DNA of 64,000 bases. Source: Flavobacteriales bacterium (GTDB lineage Bacteria; Bacteroidota; Bacteroidia; Flavobacteriales_F; PHOS-HE28). Location of the stretch: NCBI GenBank assembly GCA_020635695.1, contig JACJZH010000004.1, positions 334,527-398,526 on the forward strand, written 5' to 3'. The position numbers were made by a program, and so were the translations under genes. Below, one piece after another: positions 8,283-16,506 of the stretch. Every line of letters starts with the position of its first letter. Positions within the stretch are counted from its first letter, which is position 1. The notes under the pieces are model-generated. The model did not search any database. It was not told the origin of the DNA and saw nothing but the letters and a program-made list of their open reading frames with translations.

Positions 8283-9116
8283 ATGCGCCGGATCCTGGTG
8301 CCCACCGACCTGTCGCCCCTGAGCACGGCCGCGCTGCACGTGGCGGTGCGCATCGCCAAGCGCATGCATGCCGAGGTGGTGGTGCTGAAGGTGGTGCCCG
8401 TGCACGGCGGGGCCGCCTTCGATGATCGGGGTGAGCTGGTCCAGGACAACGCGGACGACATCACCCCCTTCCTCGCACAGCGCGATGCCGACAGCAAGGC
8501 GCTCGCCGCACATTGCGCGGAGCTGGACCTACCGGTGACGCAGCTGGTCCGCTTCGGACCGCTGGCCGACACCATCCTGCGCACGGTGGACCAGTACGCC
8601 ATCGACCTGCTGGTGATGGGCACCAAGGGCGGAAGCACCCTGCGCGACCGCCTCGTGGGCCGGCTGGTGGAACACTTGATCGGCAGGGCGGACATCCCCA
8701 TCCTGTCGGTGAAGGACGACCTGCACGACAACCCCCTGCGGCGTGTGCTCTTCACCAACGCCTTCCGCCGACATCCCCAGTACTTCGACGTGCTGCACGA
8801 CCTGCACGACCGGGCCGGTTGCACGGTGGACCTGCTGCGCGTGAACACCCCGAACGACCGGCTGCAGGACGATGAGGTGAAGGCACGCATGGAGGCCTTC
8901 GCCCGCGACAACCGATTGACCCGCCATGCCGTGCATGTGGTGGAGGCACCTTCCGTGGAGGAGGGCGTGTACCGCTGGATCGCCGACCACGACACCGACC
9001 TGCTGGCCATCCGCACCTTGGGCCGTTCGGGCTTCGCCCGGCTGATCAAGGGTTGTGTGAGCCTGGACCTGGTGGACAAGCTGACGCTTCCCATCCTGAC
9101 CATCCGCGTGAAATGA
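8283..9116 (+). CDS. Universal stress protein (tandem Usp domains)
   Basis: A 277-residue soluble protein with two Usp domains. The first starts MRRILVPTDLSPLSTAAL and contains the ATP-loop-like LLVMGTKGGSTLRDRLVGRLVEHLI. The second (from about residue 150) ends in a degenerate loop (AIRTLGRSGFARLIKGC). ATG 8283 is chosen over an upstream TTG at 8274. A second tandem Usp gene lies at 21840-22640. The following YeeE gene overlaps its stop by 4 bp (ATGA). Confidence 0.9.
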   Translation: MRRILVPTDLSPLSTAALHVAVRIAKRMHAEVVVLKVVPVHGGAAFDDRGELVQDNADDITPFLAQRDADSKALAAHCAELDLPVTQLVRFGPLADTILRTVDQYAIDLLVMGTKGGSTLRDRLVGRLVEHLIGRADIPILSVKDDLHDNPLRRVLFTNAFRRHPQYFDVLHDLHDRAGCTVDLLRVNTPNDRLQDDEVKARMEAFARDNRLTRHAVHVVEAPSVEEGVYRWIADHDTDLLAIRTLGRSGFARLIKGCVSLDLVDKLTLPILTIRVK

Positions 9117-9685
9117 GCGTCTGGGAAGCCATCACCGGACCGTGGCCCTGGTACGTGGCAGGCCCTTTGATCGCCGGGGTGTACCTGCTGCTGCTCTACT
9201 TCGGCAGGAGCTTCGGCATCAGCGGTTCGCTCCGGGCCATGTGCAGTGCGCTGGGCGCGGGTCGGCGCGTGGAGTTCTTCCGCTTCGACTGGAAGGGGCA
9301 GACCTGGAACCTGCTATTCGTGGCCGGCACCCTGATCGGCGGCTTCGTGGGGCACTTCGTGCTGGCCGGACCGGAGGCCCCAGGGCTCTCGGAGGCCTTG
9401 ACCACCTGGGCGGAGGAGCGAGGTCTGGAGAGCTGGCGAACGGGTCTGGCACCGGTGGAACTCTTCTCCTGGGAGGCCCTGCTCACCCCCCGCGGGCTGA
9501 TCCTGATGGTCGGCGGCGGGTTCCTGGTGGGCTTCGGCTCCCGCTACGCAGGCGGCTGCACCAGCGGGCATGCCATCAGCGGCCTCAGCAACCTGCAGCT
9601 GCCCTCGTTGGTCGCAGTCATCGGCTTCTTCATCGGCGGGCTCCTGGTCACCTGGTTCCTCATGCCCCACATCCTGGCCCTGTGA
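9113..9685 (+). CDS. YeeE/YedE-type transporter, first half
   Basis: A 190-residue membrane protein with the YeeE/YedE signature GFGSRYAGGCTSGHAISGLS and several helices. The family (TsuA and PmpA/B-like proteins) takes up thiosulfate or other reduced sulfur compounds through conserved cysteines. Here the fold is split over two genes: the next gene carries the second conserved cysteine motif and overlaps by 4 bp (GTGA), so the two products probably form one transporter. The substrate cannot be read from the sequence. Confidence 0.88.
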   Translation: MSVWEAITGPWPWYVAGPLIAGVYLLLLYFGRSFGISGSLRAMCSALGAGRRVEFFRFDWKGQTWNLLFVAGTLIGGFVGHFVLAGPEAPGLSEALTTWAEERGLESWRTGLAPVELFSWEALLTPRGLILMVGGGFLVGFGSRYAGGCTSGHAISGLSNLQLPSLVAVIGFFIGGLLVTWFLMPHILAL

Positions 9686-10095
9686 AGCAGCTCAAGTTCA
9701 TCCTGCTGGGGGTCTTCTTCGGCATCCTCTTCACCAAGTCGGAGGTCATCAGCTGGTACCGGATCCAGGAGATGTTCCGCTTCCAGAGCTTCCACATGTA
9801 CGGCATCATCGGCAGCGCGGTGGTGCTGGGCGCGCTGGGCACCGCGCTGATCAAGCGCTGGCGGCTGAAGGACCTGTACGGGAACCGCATCGTGCTGCAG
9901 GACAAGGCCCGCACGTGGCCCCGTTACCTGATCGGTGGCACCATCTTCGGCCTGGGCTGGGCGCTCACCGGAGCCTGTCCGGGACCGATGTTCGCGCTGG
10001 TGGGCGCAGGCCATCCGGTGTTCCTGGTGGTCATCGTCAGCGCCATCGCGGGCACCTGGGCCTATGGGGCGCTGCGCGACAAGCTGCCGCACTGA
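9682..10095 (+). CDS. YeeE/YedE-type transporter, second half (DUF6691-like)
   Basis: A 137-residue membrane protein starting with GTG that overlaps the preceding stop. The motif GLGWALTGACPGPMFALVG is the second half of the YeeE repeat, with its own conserved cysteine. About three to four helices are visible. It is expected to assemble with the product of 9113-9685. Confidence 0.87.
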   Translation: MKQLKFILLGVFFGILFTKSEVISWYRIQEMFRFQSFHMYGIIGSAVVLGALGTALIKRWRLKDLYGNRIVLQDKARTWPRYLIGGTIFGLGWALTGACPGPMFALVGAGHPVFLVVIVSAIAGTWAYGALRDKLPH

Positions 10096-10102
10096 GCCGG
10101 CC

Positions 10103-10110
10103 TACCTTCG
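10103..10110 (+). promoter_or_regulatory. -7 promoter box (TACCTTCG)
   Basis: Lies 9 nt before ATG 10120 and drives the zinc-ribbon and thioesterase genes. The spacing leaves only a few nucleotides of leader. Confidence 0.5.
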
Positions 10111-10119
10111 TACCACGCC

Positions 10120-10377
10120 ATGGAGGAGACCTACTGCCAGAGCTGCGGCATGCCGCTGAGCGCCGACCCCCGCGGTGGCGGCACCGAGGCGGACGGCCGC
10201 CGCAACCGGAAGTATTGCAGCCACTGCTACCAACGCGGCCGCTTCCCCGACGGCTACACCAGCGCCAGGGAGATGCAGCGATTCCTCCGGAAGAAGTTGA
10301 AGGAGCAGGGCTTCGGCCCCCTGAAGCGCTGGTTCCTGACACGCCACATCCCCACCTTGGAACGATGGCGGAGTTGA
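10120..10377 (+). CDS. Small zinc-ribbon protein
   Basis: An 85-residue protein. The first part has two CxxC knuckles (CQSC at 6-9 and CSHC at 33-36) around a Gly/Arg-rich loop, resembling the putative zinc-ribbon family PF12674. The rest is a basic helical tail. The function of this family is unknown. It overlaps the thioesterase start by 13 bp, so the two are co-transcribed. Confidence 0.8.
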   Translation: MEETYCQSCGMPLSADPRGGGTEADGRRNRKYCSHCYQRGRFPDGYTSAREMQRFLRKKLKEQGFGPLKRWFLTRHIPTLERWRS

Positions 10378-10814
10378 AGCCCCCCTTCCGGCAGCCCGTG
10401 GTGCTTCGCTGGGCCGACATCGACGCCAACTTCCACCTGCGGCACAGCGTGTACTACGACCTGTGCGCCCAGCAGCGCATGGACGTGCTGGCCGAGGTGG
10501 GCCTCACCATGGCCGACATGCAGCGCGAACGCTTCGGGCCCATCCTGTTCCGGGAGGAATGCGTTTTCCGCCGCGAGATCAAGCTGGGCGATCCCGTGTT
10601 CCTGGAAGTGGCGATCCACCACCTGAGCCGCGACCACCGAAAGTTCGGCTTCGTGCACCGCTTCGTGTCCGCCGATGAGGACCTGCTCGCCACCCTCACC
10701 GTGGAAGGTGCCTGGATGGACGCGGTGAAGCGCAAGCTGACGGTACCTCCGGACGCCGCCGTGCAGGCCGTGGACCGGCTGCCCCACAGCCCGGACTTCA
10801 GCTGGTTGGACTGA
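10365..10814 (+). CDS. Acyl-CoA thioesterase-like protein (hotdog fold)
   Basis: A 149-residue protein with the 4-hydroxybenzoyl-CoA thioesterase pattern: RWADIDANFHLRHSVYYDLC, where the Asp is the usual catalytic position and the Asn-x-His motif follows. Such enzymes hydrolyse acyl-CoA or acyl-ACP thioesters; the substrate is unknown. Its 3' end overlaps the 3' end of the convergent HTTM gene by 17 bp. Confidence 0.85.
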   Translation: MAELKPPFRQPVVLRWADIDANFHLRHSVYYDLCAQQRMDVLAEVGLTMADMQRERFGPILFREECVFRREIKLGDPVFLEVAIHHLSRDHRKFGFVHRFVSADEDLLATLTVEGAWMDAVKRKLTVPPDAAVQAVDRLPHSPDFSWLD

Positions 10815-11607
10815 GCCGGCGCACCGCTGCGCGTGGTGCCTCCAGGATCGTTCGTGCAGTGCCCTCGGGAAGCCAGAGCGCATAGGCCACCAGGAAGGCG
10901 GCACCCATCTCGGGTATACCGAGCAGCATTCCCGTGGACACATGGAAGACCACGCCGCCGGCAAGGAACAGGCTCCTCGTGAACGGCCACCAGACCGCCA
11001 AGGGGAACAGCGCCTGGAACGCGAGCGTGGCCCAGGTGAACACCCTGGCCAGCACCGGCAGACCTGCCAGCCAGCCCAGCGACCAGGCTGGATCGGAGGC
11101 CACCTGCGAAAGCGCGGAGCCATCCAGCCAGGCATGGCCTTGCAGCTTGTGGAGCGTCGTGGCCAGGTAGGCCAGCAGCAGTTGGAAGCGAACGATGTGG
11201 AAGGCCGTGGTGCGTGCCAGAAGGAAGCGTGACCGGTCCGGCAGCGCGAGCCCGATGTTCCAGAACAGGAGGTTGGCCATTAGTTGATGACCTCCCGTGG
11301 ACGTGGGCCAGGCGGCGTTCATCCAAGCCACGAACAGCCACCAAAGGATCGCGCTGCGCCACCAGCTTGGACGGGCGAACAGCCCCCCGACCGCCAGCAT
11401 CGCCAGCAGGCCATTGCCCAGGTACACACCACCCGCAGGCAGGTGATGGTAGGGGTCCAGCAGACCCGCCGCCCAGGTGCCCGTCAGCACGGAACGTCCA
11501 GCCTCGTTGGTCCAGAGCACGTCCGCATCAGGAAGCTGCAGGGCCAAGGCAAGCAGCACCCAGGCGTGGGCCAGCCGGTGGAAGAGCAGCGTGCGGTCCG
11601 TGATCAT
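10798..11607 (-). CDS. HTTM-domain-like membrane protein
   Basis: A 269-residue polytopic membrane protein. Marks of the horizontally transferred transmembrane (HTTM) family, related to vitamin-K gamma-carboxylase, include the helical bundle and the sequences LLFWNIGLALPD and HKLQGHAWLDGSAL. Biochemical activity in bacteria is not established. The ATG at 11607 overlaps the stop of the upstream minus-strand gene (ATGA), giving a translationally coupled pair. Confidence 0.75.
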   Translation of the reverse strand: MITDRTLLFHRLAHAWVLLALALQLPDADVLWTNEAGRSVLTGTWAAGLLDPYHHLPAGGVYLGNGLLAMLAVGGLFARPSWWRSAILWWLFVAWMNAAWPTSTGGHQLMANLLFWNIGLALPDRSRFLLARTTAFHIVRFQLLLAYLATTLHKLQGHAWLDGSALSQVASDPAWSLGWLAGLPVLARVFTWATLAFQALFPLAVWWPFTRSLFLAGGVVFHVSTGMLLGIPEMGAAFLVAYALWLPEGTARTILEAPRAAVRRLSPTS

Positions 11608-12032
11608 GGCCGATCGGCTTGCACAGGGCGTTCCTGCGGTGCGCGGTCCGGCAGGCAGGCCTCGCGGAGCCCGAGCCCACCCGTGGAATGTCCCGTCAGC
11701 TGCTCCACCCACGCGGCGAGTTCCACAGGGACCACGCAAGTGTCGGCACCCGGGCCACAACCGGACAGCGCCTGAGCATGCCGGCAGAGCCCGTTCAACG
11801 CACGTGCGCGAACCAGTCCCGGGGGTATGCGCCCGGGGACCGACCAATCACACGAGCAGGCCGGCGGGTCCGGGGCGAACAAGCCCCACCACTGATGGAA
11901 CAGCGGCCGGGCATAGGCCTGCCCGATCACATGGGCACGCTCAGGAACCATCCCCGTGGGCAGCACGTAGGCGGCCAGCAGCAGGGTGTGCCCGAGGGCC
12001 AGGGCCATGGCCAGGCGGTGGCGGCGGTCCAT
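11604..12032 (-). CDS. HTTM-partner membrane-anchored protein with LFAP motif
   Basis: About 142 residues: one N-terminal hydrophobic segment (LAMALALGHTLLLAAYVLP) and then PLFHQWWGLFAPDPP, resembling the W-x-LFAP-x-P motif of small proteins (DUF5819-like) encoded next to HTTM genes. It contains several cysteines (CSCDW, CRHAQ, CGPGADTC), so disulfides are possible. A -7 box at 12043-12036 lies only 3 nt before ATG 12032, so ATG 12008 is an alternative start. Confidence 0.6.
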   Translation of the reverse strand: MDRRHRLAMALALGHTLLLAAYVLPTGMVPERAHVIGQAYARPLFHQWWGLFAPDPPACSCDWSVPGRIPPGLVRARALNGLCRHAQALSGCGPGADTCVVPVELAAWVEQLTGHSTGGLGLREACLPDRAPQERPVQADRP

Positions 12033-12035
12033 GGC

Positions 12036-12043
12036 GGAAGGTA
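12036..12043 (-). promoter_or_regulatory. -7 promoter box (TACCTTCC) of the HTTM pair
   Basis: Minus-strand box close to ATG 12032. If transcription starts about 5-7 nt downstream, ATG 12008 would be the first usable start. Confidence 0.4.
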
Positions 12044-12087
12044 GCGCGGGCCTGCGTTCCGTCACCTGCGCGTCCACCGGTGCGGGG

Positions 12088-12095
12088 TAACTTCG
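12088..12095 (+). promoter_or_regulatory. -7 promoter box (TAACTTCG) of fahA
   Basis: Lies 5 nt before the fumarylacetoacetase ATG, implying an almost leaderless mRNA. Confidence 0.45.
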
Positions 12096-12100
12096 GCCCC

Positions 12101-13381
12101 ATGCCTGTGATCGAAGCGAACGACCCCTCCCTGCAAAGCTGGGCCGAAGTGCCGGCGGACAGCGATTTCCCCATCCAGAACCTGCCGCTGGGCATCTTCA
12201 GCACCGCCGACCGCAGCGCGCGGGTGGGCACCCGCATCGGCGACCGGGTGGTGGACCTGGCCGTGCTGGCCGACGCGGGTCTGCTCAACGGACTGGACAT
12301 CGACCTGGCCTGCTACAAGAGCTGCGTGCTGAACAGCCTGATGCGGCATGGCAAACAGGGCACCCGGCGCCTTCGCGCACGACTGAGCCATCTGCTGCAT
12401 GCGGACAACCCCGAGCTGCGGGACAACCCCGACCTGCGCACCCAGGCGCTCGTGAGCGCGGACCATGTGATCATGCACCTGCCGGTGAACGTGGGCGACT
12501 ACACCGACTTCTACAGCAGCCGTGAACATGCCACCAACGTGGGCACCATGTTCCGCGACCCGAAGAACGCCCTGCTGCCGAACTGGCTGCACCTGCCGGT
12601 GGGCTACCACGGCCGGGCCAGCAGCATCATCCCCAGCGGGCAGCCCGTGCACCGGCCCATGGGGCAGACGCGCCCGGACCCCGAGGCACCACCGGTCTTC
12701 GGTCCTTCGCGCAGGCTCGACTTCGAACTGGAGATGGCCTTCATCACCTATTCGGGCAAGCCATTGGGTGAACGGATCAGCCTGGACGAGGCCGAGGAGC
12801 ACATCTTCGGACTGGTGCTCTTCAACGACTGGAGCGCGCGCGACATGCAGACCTGGGAGTACGTGCCGCTGGGTCCCTTCCTGGCCAAGAACTTCGCCAG
12901 CAGCATCAGCACCTGGGTGGTGACCTTGGATGCGCTGGAACCGTTCCGCACCAGCGGCCCGGCACAGGACCCGACGCCCCTGCCCTACCTGCATCAGGAA
13001 GCCCCTCACAACTTCGACATCGACCTGGAGGTCGCCATAGCACCGGAGCATGCCGGGGAGACCGTGGTCTGCCGGAGCAACACCAAGTACCTGTACTGGA
13101 GCATGGCCCAGCAGCTGGCCCACCACACCGTGAACGGATGCAACATCCGCAGCGGCGACATGATGGCCAGCGGCACCATCAGCGGCCCCGAGGCGAGCAG
13201 CTATGGCAGCATGCTGGAGCTGGCCTGGAAGGGCACCAAGCCCCTGAAGATGAGCGATGGCAGCGACCGCAGTTTCATCCAGGACGGTGATACCGTGGTG
13301 ATGCGCGGTCATGCGCAGAAGGACGGAGTGCGCGTGGGATTCGGCGAGGTGCGGGCCAAGGTGCTGCCCCCGCACGCCTGA
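12101..13381 (+). CDS. fahA: Fumarylacetoacetase
   Basis: A 426-residue enzyme for the last step of tyrosine degradation, splitting fumarylacetoacetate into fumarate and acetoacetate. The family sequence is clear: YTDFYSSREHATNVGTMFR (metal-binding Asp and catalytic His), LPVGYHGRASSI, LDFELEMAF, FNDWSARDMQTWEY and SGTISGPE near the end. Length matches the family. The open frame extends far upstream, but the ATG at 12101 follows a -7 box and fits the family N-terminus. No other tyrosine-catabolic gene is nearby. Confidence 0.96.
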   Translation: MPVIEANDPSLQSWAEVPADSDFPIQNLPLGIFSTADRSARVGTRIGDRVVDLAVLADAGLLNGLDIDLACYKSCVLNSLMRHGKQGTRRLRARLSHLLHADNPELRDNPDLRTQALVSADHVIMHLPVNVGDYTDFYSSREHATNVGTMFRDPKNALLPNWLHLPVGYHGRASSIIPSGQPVHRPMGQTRPDPEAPPVFGPSRRLDFELEMAFITYSGKPLGERISLDEAEEHIFGLVLFNDWSARDMQTWEYVPLGPFLAKNFASSISTWVVTLDALEPFRTSGPAQDPTPLPYLHQEAPHNFDIDLEVAIAPEHAGETVVCRSNTKYLYWSMAQQLAHHTVNGCNIRSGDMMASGTISGPEASSYGSMLELAWKGTKPLKMSDGSDRSFIQDGDTVVMRGHAQKDGVRVGFGEVRAKVLPPHA

Positions 13382-13399
13382 AACGGCCGGTGATCGGCG

Positions 13400-13407
13400 T
13401 ATTTTTA
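13400..13407 (+). promoter_or_regulatory. -7 promoter box (TATTTTTA) of the RelA/SpoT gene
   Basis: Lies 5 nt before ATG 13413 and is one of the few AT-rich octamers in the area. Confidence 0.45.
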
Positions 13408-13412
13408 CGGGA

Positions 13413-15650
13413 ATGGCGAACGGAGCGGTGGCCACGGACAAGGCCGGTGTGCGGGTGGACCCGGAGCGCGAGAAGGAGGAGATCCTGAACCGCTATCGCG
13501 GGCTGTTGCGTGCCATCCGGGGAAGACGCAGTCCGGAGGACACCCGCCAGATCCGCAAGGCCTTCAACCTGGCCGTGGAGGCCCACAAGGACCAGCGGCG
13601 CAAGAGCGGGGAACCCTACATCTACCACCCGATCGCCGTGGCGCGGATCTGTGCCGAGGAGATCGGCCTCGGGGCCACCGGCGTGGTGGCCGCCCTGCTG
13701 CACGACACCGTCGAGGACACCGACCTCACGCTCGACGACATCCGCGACCTCTTCGGCCCCACCGTCGCCACCATCATCGACGGGCTCACCAAGATCGGCG
13801 GCATGCAGTTCCAGACGGACAGCCTGCAGGCCGAGAACTTCCGCAAGGTGCTCCTCACCCTGAGCGAGGACATCCGGGTGATCCTGATCAAGATGGCCGA
13901 CCGGCTGCACAACATGCGCACGCTGGACAGCATGGCGCGCGACAAGCAGCTGAAGATCGCCAGTGAGACGCTCTTCCTCTACGCGCCGCTCGCACACCGG
14001 CTGGGCCTCTACTCCATCAAGACCGAACTGGAGGACCTTGCGCTGAAGTTCAAGGAGCCGGCCATCTATGAGGAGATCGCGCTGAAGCTCAAGAAGGGCG
14101 AGGCCGTGCGGCGGCGCTTCATCAGCCGCTTCATCCTGCCCATCCGGGAGGCCCTGGACCGCGAGGGCTTCGAGTACACCATCAAGGGCCGGCCCAAGAG
14201 CATCCACAGCATCTACAACAAGATGCTGAAGAAGCATGTGAGCTTCGAGGAGGTCTACGACGTCTTCGCCATCCGCATCATCATCGAGAGCAGGCCGGAG
14301 AACGAGAAGGCCGATTGCTGGAAGGTGTACTCGGTGGTCACCGACTTCTATCAGCCCAACCCCGACCGGCTCCGCGACTGGATCAGCATACCGAAGGTGA
14401 ACGGCTATGAGAGCCTGCACACCACGGTGATGAGCCCCGGCGGACGCTGGGTGGAAGTACAGATCCGCACCAGCCGCATGGACGAGGTGGCCGAGATGGG
14501 GCTCGCGGCGCACTATCGCTACAAGGATGACGAGGAGCATGCCTCCGCCCTGGACACCTGGCTCACGCGCGTGCGGGAGGTGCTCGAGGACGTCGGCAGC
14601 AGCGCGGTGGACTTCGTGCACGACTTCAAACTGGACCTGTTCAGCGATGAGATCGTCGTGTTCACTCCCAAGGGCGAGATGCGGAACCTGCCCACCGGCG
14701 CCACCGCCCTCGACTTCGCCTTCGAGATCCACACCCAGGTGGGCCGCCAGTGCATCGGCGCCAAGGTGAACCACCGGCTGGTGCCCCTGAGCCAGCCCCT
14801 GAAGAGCGGGGACCAGATCGAGATCATCACCTCCAAAAAGCAGCAGCCCAAGGAGGACTGGCTCAACTTCGTCATCACCGGCAAGGCGCGCAACCGCATC
14901 AAGCAGTCGCTGCGCGAACAGAAGCGCAAGCTCGCCGTGGTGGGGCGCGACATGGTGCAGCGTCAATTCCGCAAGTGGGGGGCCAAGGCCGACGACCAGA
15001 ACATCCAGGCGCTCGTGGACCACTTCCGGGCCAACTCCGTCACCGACCTCCACTATCAGGTGGCCCGCGGCCGCTACGACCTGGAAGCGCTGGAAAAACC
15101 TTCGCTGCGGGGCGGGCGGATCGTACTGCCCAAACGCAAGGCCTCATCGGAGGACCGGTCGCTGGAGGAGGTGGTGCGCGAGATCCGTGGCGGTGACCAG
15201 AGCGCCCTGTTGATCGGGGACGACCTGCAGAAGATCGATTACAAGCTCAGCCCCTGCTGCAACCCGATCCCGGGCGACGACGTGTTCGGCTTCATCACCA
15301 TCAACGACGGCATCAAGATCCACCGCGTGAACTGCCCCAACGCCGTGCAGCTCATGAGCAACTTCGCCTACCGCATCGTGAAGGCACGCTGGAAGGGCAA
15401 GGACACCGTGGAGTTCCTGGCCGGCATCAAGTTCAGCGGCATCGACGACGTGGGCCTGGTGAACAAGATCACCTCCATCATCAGCCACGAGCACAACGTG
15501 AACATGCGGGCCATCAGCTTCGAGAGCCACGACGGCATCTTCGAGGGCAAGGTGATGGCCTTCGTGCACGACACCGATCACCTGGACGTGCTGATGGACA
15601 AACTGCGCCGGGTGAACGGCGTGCGGTCGGTGGAACGGGTGGACCACTGA
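13413..15650 (+). CDS. Bifunctional (p)ppGpp synthetase/hydrolase (RelA/SpoT homologue)
   Basis: A 745-residue stringent-response enzyme. Domain order: HD hydrolase (HDTVEDTD near residue 97, with HKDQRRKSGEPYIYHP before it), synthetase (KGRPKSIHSIYNKM near 260; NGYESLHTTV), TGS (about 415-475) and C-terminal zinc-finger/ACT region (NCPNAVQL; the last 75 residues). The intact HD motif indicates hydrolase activity and the synthetase motifs are present, so it is bifunctional. ATG 13413 follows the -7 box directly. Confidence 0.95.
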   Translation: MANGAVATDKAGVRVDPEREKEEILNRYRGLLRAIRGRRSPEDTRQIRKAFNLAVEAHKDQRRKSGEPYIYHPIAVARICAEEIGLGATGVVAALLHDTVEDTDLTLDDIRDLFGPTVATIIDGLTKIGGMQFQTDSLQAENFRKVLLTLSEDIRVILIKMADRLHNMRTLDSMARDKQLKIASETLFLYAPLAHRLGLYSIKTELEDLALKFKEPAIYEEIALKLKKGEAVRRRFISRFILPIREALDREGFEYTIKGRPKSIHSIYNKMLKKHVSFEEVYDVFAIRIIIESRPENEKADCWKVYSVVTDFYQPNPDRLRDWISIPKVNGYESLHTTVMSPGGRWVEVQIRTSRMDEVAEMGLAAHYRYKDDEEHASALDTWLTRVREVLEDVGSSAVDFVHDFKLDLFSDEIVVFTPKGEMRNLPTGATALDFAFEIHTQVGRQCIGAKVNHRLVPLSQPLKSGDQIEIITSKKQQPKEDWLNFVITGKARNRIKQSLREQKRKLAVVGRDMVQRQFRKWGAKADDQNIQALVDHFRANSVTDLHYQVARGRYDLEALEKPSLRGGRIVLPKRKASSEDRSLEEVVREIRGGDQSALLIGDDLQKIDYKLSPCCNPIPGDDVFGFITINDGIKIHRVNCPNAVQLMSNFAYRIVKARWKGKDTVEFLAGIKFSGIDDVGLVNKITSIISHEHNVNMRAISFESHDGIFEGKVMAFVHDTDHLDVLMDKLRRVNGVRSVERVDH

Positions 15651-15669
15651 TCAGCGCCTCGCGGCGCGC

Positions 15670-15677
15670 TACCTTTG
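15670..15677 (+). promoter_or_regulatory. -7 promoter box (TACCTTTG) of the fur-like/STAS/purA unit
   Basis: A perfect TAnnTTTG 7 nt before ATG 15685. Confidence 0.6.
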
Positions 15678-15684
15678 CGGTGCC

Positions 15685-16146
15685 ATGTCCGCCACCGACC
15701 TGAAGGACAACGTGCGCCGGATCTTCACCGAGCACCTGGAGCGCAACGGTCACCGCAAGACCCCCGAGCGCTTCGCCATCCTGAGCGAGGTGTACGACCA
15801 GGAGGGGCACTTCGACATCGAGCGCCTCTATGCGCGGATGAAGCAGAAGAACTACCGCGTGAGCCGGGCCACCCTCTACAACACCATGGACCTGCTGATG
15901 CAATGTGAGCTGGTCCGCCGACATCGTTTCGGGGGTGCTCAGGCCCAGTACGAGAAAAGCCATGCCTACCGGCAGCACGACCACATGATCTGCACCGATT
16001 GCGGACGTGTGCTGGAGTTCTGCGACCCCCGCATCCAGCAGATCCGCGATACCGTGGCCGAGGTCACCGGTTTCGCGGTTCAGCACCATGCGTTGCATCT
16101 TTACGGTCGCTGTCCGGAGTGCCAGTCCAGAAAAGAACGTCCATGA
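15685..16146 (+). CDS. Fur-family transcriptional regulator
   Basis: A 153-residue regulator with an N-terminal winged helix (RVSRATLYNTMDLLMQCELV) and a C-terminal dimerisation/metal domain. Two structural zinc CxxC pairs are seen, Cys103/Cys106 (CTDCG) and Cys143/Cys146 (CPEC), with a His-rich metal site (QHDHMIC; QHHALHLYG). Whether it senses iron, zinc or peroxide cannot be told. It is the first gene of a compact fur-STAS-purA-methyltransferase cluster. Confidence 0.93.
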   Translation: MSATDLKDNVRRIFTEHLERNGHRKTPERFAILSEVYDQEGHFDIERLYARMKQKNYRVSRATLYNTMDLLMQCELVRRHRFGGAQAQYEKSHAYRQHDHMICTDCGRVLEFCDPRIQQIRDTVAEVTGFAVQHHALHLYGRCPECQSRKERP

Positions 16147-16502
16147 CCGACCGCCCGACCTTCGACCTGCAGGTGTCCCAACAAGCAGGCATCCATGTGT
16201 TCAACCTCTCCGGACGCCTGATGGACCAGCAGCAGGCCGACCGCCTGATGGAGGCCTTGGACGATGCGCTCGCCGGCGAGGAACACCGCGTGGTGCTGGA
16301 CCTCTCGCAGCTCCAGTACATGAACAGCACCGGGCTCAACATCCTGATCAACCTCCTGACCCGCACGCGGAACGCAGGGGGGGACGTGGTGATCGCCGGG
16401 GTCTCCCAGAGCGTACGTCAGCTCTTCCTCGTCACCAAGCTCGATTCCGTCTTCACCATCACCGACAACGTGGACGAGGCCCTGGCCCGCGTCCGCGCCT
16501 GA
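16143..16502 (+). CDS. STAS-domain anti-sigma factor antagonist-like protein
   Basis: A 119-residue single STAS domain. The phosphorylatable serine is at about position 62 in YMNSTGLNILINL. Such proteins are partners in serine-kinase switches (SpoIIAA/RsbV type), but no kinase or phosphatase gene is nearby. It overlaps the Fur-family stop by 4 bp (ATGA) and is followed by purA after 4 bp. Confidence 0.9.
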   Translation: MTDRPTFDLQVSQQAGIHVFNLSGRLMDQQQADRLMEALDDALAGEEHRVVLDLSQLQYMNSTGLNILINLLTRTRNAGGDVVIAGVSQSVRQLFLVTKLDSVFTITDNVDEALARVRA

Positions 16503-16506
16503 ACGC

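Noticed and set aside
11477..12100. Upstream extension of the fumarylacetoacetase frame
   Set aside because: It is antisense to the HTTM pair; the family N-terminus begins at ATG 12101.
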